Source: Thalassospira lucentensis
GTDB lineage: Bacteria; Pseudomonadota; Alphaproteobacteria; Rhodospirillales; Thalassospiraceae
DNA length: 64,000 bases
Assembly: GCF_011806425.1 (NCBI RefSeq)
Contig: NZ_JAATOV010000006.1
Span: 124,001-188,000, forward strand
Direction of reading: 5' to 3'
Positions 61,093 to 64,000 of this stretch are shown piece by piece. Positions within the stretch are counted from its first letter, which is position 1. Each line of letters starts with the position of its first letter. Under the pieces are notes generated by a model, which saw only the letters and a list, made by a program, of their open reading frames with translations, had not been told where the DNA came from and ran no database searches. Both the position numbers and the translations under genes were made by a program.

Positions 61093-62250
61093 TTAGTAAT
61101 CCAACCACCATGAATATTCATCAAGTCCGCCAAGAACCACACCATCAAAGCCAAGTTTCATGATGCCGCCAAGGTAGCTTCCTTCGCTGCCGTAAATCAG
61201 GCGTTGCCATTCTGGGGACCAATATTGAACGTGATGTTCTTGGCCCCAGCGGGCTGTCAAATTGCCTTCGCTGATGAAATCAGGTGATCCGGCACGCCAT
61301 GCACTTTGCCAGTAATAACGATATGTCTCAGCCGTTGCGACATTGATATAGGCCAGAATGGTCCGTGGTGTACCGACCCGTTTATAACGCAGACGTTTCA
61401 TATCGTCATAGGTTAGCGGGATGGTGCCACGGTGGAATGGATCAATGATCAGGGTGTCGTAATTGGTCGCGGTGAGCGCATCAATATAGGCAGCCTTCGT
61501 TCCATAGGGCGAACTGTCGAGCACCATGGCAAAGTTCTTGGAATTGCGAATATTGTCGATGATGTGCGGGTTGGACCCAATCGGATTACTTGGGACCGAT
61601 GCCAGCGATGATAATTGTTTATCTGGCGGTGGGGCCGCGTAATACAACGCGTCAAGATCGCTTAGCTGACGACGCGCTTTTTGCATGTCGGCGGTCTTAT
61701 TGGTGTAATCGACGATCAGATACTGCAGGCCTTCAAGCTTTATCCGTTCGAGATAGCCCAGAATGTATTTGGTTTCTTCGCTGTCGGTGGCCGCCCCATA
61801 GGTGTCGTAACCGTAAAACGGTGCTTCGACCAAGATGCCGTCAAGCGCGCGCAGATAGTCGCGTGCTGGTTCGGCCGTGCCACGTGCGGCAAACAATGTG
61901 GTTTCCAAAAACTCGGTCAATTCAAGCGCATTCATCGCAATGATCGAAAAATCACTGCGATATCCCTTGGCCCAGCGGCTTAGCCCGATGACGTAATCGC
62001 GCATGGCTTGGGTAAAGTCGACTTTTGGCTTGTTATCGTCAGTGCCAAGTCCTTTGGGCGCGGTCAGGCTGTTGGGCGGTGGGGTAAAGGGTTCAAGTGC
62101 TTGCGCATGGACAAGCATTGGGCTTCCTGATAGCAACGCGGCACTTAGTCCGGCGATGCCGCCTTCGATGAAACGGCGGCGCGATAGGCCATTTGCCGCG
62201 GTATGCGCCGCTGCGTTGTTGTGCGCCTTTTTGCCGTTTCTTGCCGTCAT
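61093..62250 (-). CDS. Tat-exported TM1410/GH114-like hydrolase
   Basis: 385-residue secreted protein related to the TM1410 / endo-alpha-1,4-polygalactosaminidase (GH114) TIM-barrel group. A twin-arginine signal peptide is visible: SRRRFIEGGIAGLSAALLSG. The barrel shows YLIVDYTNK, NFAMVLDSSPYGTKAAYIDA, DTLIIDPFHRGTIPLTYDDM, AYINVATAETYRYYW and an end GFDGVVLGGLDEYSWW. The aspartates in strand ends could be catalytic. Start at 62250 has AAGGA seven bases upstream; longer ATG starts at 62268 and 62298 lack this. Likely periplasmic or extracellular and acting on an amino-sugar polymer; substrate unproven. Confidence 0.75.
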   Translation of the reverse strand: MTARNGKKAHNNAAAHTAANGLSRRRFIEGGIAGLSAALLSGSPMLVHAQALEPFTPPPNSLTAPKGLGTDDNKPKVDFTQAMRDYVIGLSRWAKGYRSDFSIIAMNALELTEFLETTLFAARGTAEPARDYLRALDGILVEAPFYGYDTYGAATDSEETKYILGYLERIKLEGLQYLIVDYTNKTADMQKARRQLSDLDALYYAAPPPDKQLSSLASVPSNPIGSNPHIIDNIRNSKNFAMVLDSSPYGTKAAYIDALTATNYDTLIIDPFHRGTIPLTYDDMKRLRYKRVGTPRTILAYINVATAETYRYYWQSAWRAGSPDFISEGNLTARWGQEHHVQYWSPEWQRLIYGSEGSYLGGIMKLGFDGVVLGGLDEYSWWLDY

Positions 62251-62339
62251 TTGACGTTCCTTACCCATGCTGTTTTCTTGAGCCTTGTCGCGATACATCC
62301 CGCACAGAGCAAGCCTTTAATGACTTTTTGATGCGCCCA

Positions 62340-63476
62340 TCAGGAGGCGATGCTCATATCGCTTTGGCCTGTGATGCGGTCACAGACCAATGCGCCAATC
62401 GCAAGCGATGCGGTCAATCCCGGTGATTCAATACCATAGAGCATTACAAGTCCATTAAGGCCGTGCGTTTTTGCATCAGCAATCATGAAATCATGTGCCG
62501 CTTCGCCCGGTGCCTGAATTTTCGGGCGCACGCCAGCATAGCCAGCCTGAAGGGCATCTTCGTCAAGGTCGGGGTAATATTTGCGAATGGCATCGGCAAA
62601 ATCACGACGTCTTTCTTCTGGAACGTCATAGTTTGGTGCATCAACCCAAGTTACATCCGGGCCAAAGCGCGCCTGAGCACCCATATCAAGGGTCAAATGG
62701 ATACCAAGCCCGGCTTGTTCCGGGGCAGGGTAGATCAAGGTTGAAAATGGTGCCTTGCCCGACAGGGTGAAATAACAGCCCCGTGCATAATGCTGCGCCG
62801 GAACGGTTGCTGCGTCCATACCGTTAAAATTGCGGCCCAGTGTCTGGCTGTGCAATCCACAGGCTACAATCAGTTCCGCACAGGTCAGGCTCATTTCTTC
62901 GCCGTCGGCATCGCGGGTGTGAACGGTGTAAACATCGTTTTCGTGATCCACCGAAATCACATCGGTATTAAGCGCCAAGGTGGCGCCGTTATTTTCCGCA
63001 TCCCCCAACAGGGTCACCATCAATTGATGGGAATCCACAATGCCGGTGGATGGGCTGTACAAAGCGCCAACGCAATTTAATGCTGGTTCACGCTCAAGGG
63101 TTTCGGCTTTGCTTAGCCAGACAAGGTCATCGACCCCGTTTTCCCGTGCCTTTTTCTCGATCGTGCGCAGGGCGTCGATTTGCTCATCGCTGGTGGCGAC
63201 AATGAGTTTGCCCGTACGTTTGTGATCGATGCCATTTTCAGCGCAATAGCGATACAGAAGTTCGCGGCCTTCGACGCACAATTGTGCTTTCAGGCTTCCT
63301 TTGGGGTAATAAATCCCGGCATGGATGACTTCGCTGTTGCGCGCGCTGGTTTCGGTACCGATGGCGTCATGGCGTTCGATGATCAGAACTTCGCGCCCTG
63401 TGCGCGCCAACGATCGGGCGCAGGCCAGTCCGACAACGCCTGCGCCAATAACAATGGTTTGGATATCTGTGGTCAT
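62340..63476 (-). CDS. FAD-dependent oxidoreductase, L-2-hydroxyglutarate dehydrogenase family
   Basis: 378-residue DAO/GlpD-type flavoprotein similar to LhgO/L2HGDH. GAGVVGLACARSLARTGREV binds FAD, and TSARNSEVIHAGIYYPKGSL is the family's active-site segment. The end reads NGLVMLYGIESPGLTASLAI. It probably oxidises L-2-hydroxyglutarate or a related hydroxyacid and passes electrons to quinone. Monocistronic in appearance. It fits the surrounding glutamate and proline metabolism. Confidence 0.9.
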   Translation of the reverse strand: MTTDIQTIVIGAGVVGLACARSLARTGREVLIIERHDAIGTETSARNSEVIHAGIYYPKGSLKAQLCVEGRELLYRYCAENGIDHKRTGKLIVATSDEQIDALRTIEKKARENGVDDLVWLSKAETLEREPALNCVGALYSPSTGIVDSHQLMVTLLGDAENNGATLALNTDVISVDHENDVYTVHTRDADGEEMSLTCAELIVACGLHSQTLGRNFNGMDAATVPAQHYARGCYFTLSGKAPFSTLIYPAPEQAGLGIHLTLDMGAQARFGPDVTWVDAPNYDVPEERRRDFADAIRKYYPDLDEDALQAGYAGVRPKIQAPGEAAHDFMIADAKTHGLNGLVMLYGIESPGLTASLAIGALVCDRITGQSDMSIAS

Positions 63477-63525
63477 TTGGTGTGTTTCGTCGTGTTCTTG
63501 GTGGGGCTTACGACGACGTGTTTAA

Positions 63526-64000
63526 CTAGTTGCGCTGGCGGAAATAAACCGCCTGTCCACTATTGTCTTTGCCGTCGCCGGTGACTGATGACGCATTTTC
63601 GCTGGTGTAATTGCCACGCGCGAAGCTGCTGTCATTACAATAGACATACCAGCTGCCGAACGGCAAGGTGCCGCTGTTATAGGAGCCACCTTCGTGGCGC
63701 CAAGTGCCTTCGCAATGACGCTGATCGTCATCGACAACCATTGTGCCTTCGCCTGATGGCTTGTCGAAATTCAAAGCACCGGTACCACGTACACCTTGCC
63801 AGTTGGTCGTGATTGCAATGCCGTCTTCCGGCGGGATTGTTGCTTCGCCTTCGGGTTGTTGGGCACTGGCCGCGGCGAGGGATGGTTTTGCAACGCCGTC
63901 GGGCAGTTGAACGGTGAACCGTTTGATAAAGGACGCGCCGAATTCCTGGGCGTCAATCATGCTGATGGCCGGTGATGCTTCAATCGCACCATTTTCACCC
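63526..64000 (-). CDS. Secreted protein of unknown function, 5' end cut by window edge
   Basis: The frame is open from the right edge through 63526, so the N-terminus is missing; an internal ATG at 63960 is not the likely start. At least 157 residues are visible. The C-terminal part (about the last 100 residues) holds repeated strand-forming segments with two cysteines (HCEGTWRHEGGSYNSGT and WYVYCNDSSFARGN) that could form a disulfide, suggesting export. I do not recognise a family. Confidence 0.7.
   Translation of the reverse strand, partial: GENGAIEASPAISMIDAQEFGASFIKRFTVQLPDGVAKPSLAAASAQQPEGEATIPPEDGIAITTNWQGVRGTGALNFDKPSGEGTMVVDDDQRHCEGTWRHEGGSYNSGTLPFGSWYVYCNDSSFARGNYTSENASSVTGDGKDNSGQAVYFRQRN

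Noticed and set aside
1-64000. CRISPR arrays, insertion sequences, prophage, integrases, att sites, toxin-antitoxin or defence genes
   Set aside because: I looked for regularly spaced repeats, transposase motifs and known defence proteins on both strands and saw none.

Overview
The window looks like ordinary chromosomal core genome of a free-living alphaproteobacterium, probably a marine member of Rhodospirillales such as Thalassospira. That assignment is inference from gene content and order: rpsF-rpsR-DUF2232-rplI then dnaB-alr, radA-cvpA-purF, fabD-fabG-acpP-fabF-mltG, yicC-gmk, lptF-lptG-lptD-surA-pdxA-rsmA, and DUF2849-cysI-DUF934. Coding density is high, G+C is moderate (about 55% by eye), and I see no rRNA, tRNA, CRISPR array, transposase, integrase or prophage gene. 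The ends cut two genes: an SDR oxidoreductase on the left and a secreted protein on the right.

Region by region. 1-8.7 kb (minus strand): replication, repair, cell wall, lipid transport and purine synthesis genes (dnaB, alr, mlaE/mlaF-like ABC importer, radA, cvpA, purF, SDR). 9.0-11.9 kb (minus): a NIPSNAP protein and the ribosomal operon rpsF-rpsR-DUF2232-rplI, with a good promoter and structured leader. 12.2-14.1 kb: a CLC chloride transporter with CBS domains. 14.2-18.8 kb (plus): the fatty acid synthesis cluster plus mltG, with an unusual acpP leader. 18.9-21.4 kb: SDR, yicC, gmk. 21.5-22.1 kb: an AT-rich lipoprotein gene that looks foreign. 22.2-29.9 kb (minus): the envelope operon lptF-lptG-lptD-surA-pdxA-rsmA, with an apparently leaderless promoter. 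30-37.8 kb: acyl-CoA dehydrogenase, S41 protease, 3-hydroxyisobutyrate dehydrogenase-like enzyme, PPK2, a DUF1127 protein divergent from a LysR regulator, DUF1489. 38-42.5 kb: assimilatory sulfite reductase genes and a chemoreceptor.

42.5-64 kb is mostly amino acid catabolism. A leucine/isovalerate operon (methylcrotonyl-CoA carboxylase beta, methylglutaconyl-CoA hydratase, carboxylase alpha, HMG-CoA lyase, and a GNAT acetyltransferase as last gene) follows a LiuR-like operator. A DsbA-fold isomerase, a PutR-type Lrp regulator divergent from a 1267-residue PutA, a BON lipoprotein, a Bfd ferredoxin, a leucine dehydrogenase, a small orphan protein, a gdhA-poxB-like gene pair, a second DsbA-fold isomerase, a Tat-exported TM1410/GH114-like protein and an LhgO-like FAD oxidoreductase complete it. 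Together these genes feed proline, glutamate and branched-chain amino acids into central metabolism.

I found no convincing new multi-gene system. The best leads are regulatory or concern single genes: a ribosome-binding-site-sequestering stem in the acpP leader with a duplicated competing arm, the probable leaderless lptF start, a CLC protein without the internal proton glutamate, the AT-rich lipoprotein insertion, the GNAT gene in the leucine operon, and a 590-base intergenic stretch holding a 16-bp palindrome, a cysteine-rich micro-ORF and a possible broken lipoprotein gene.
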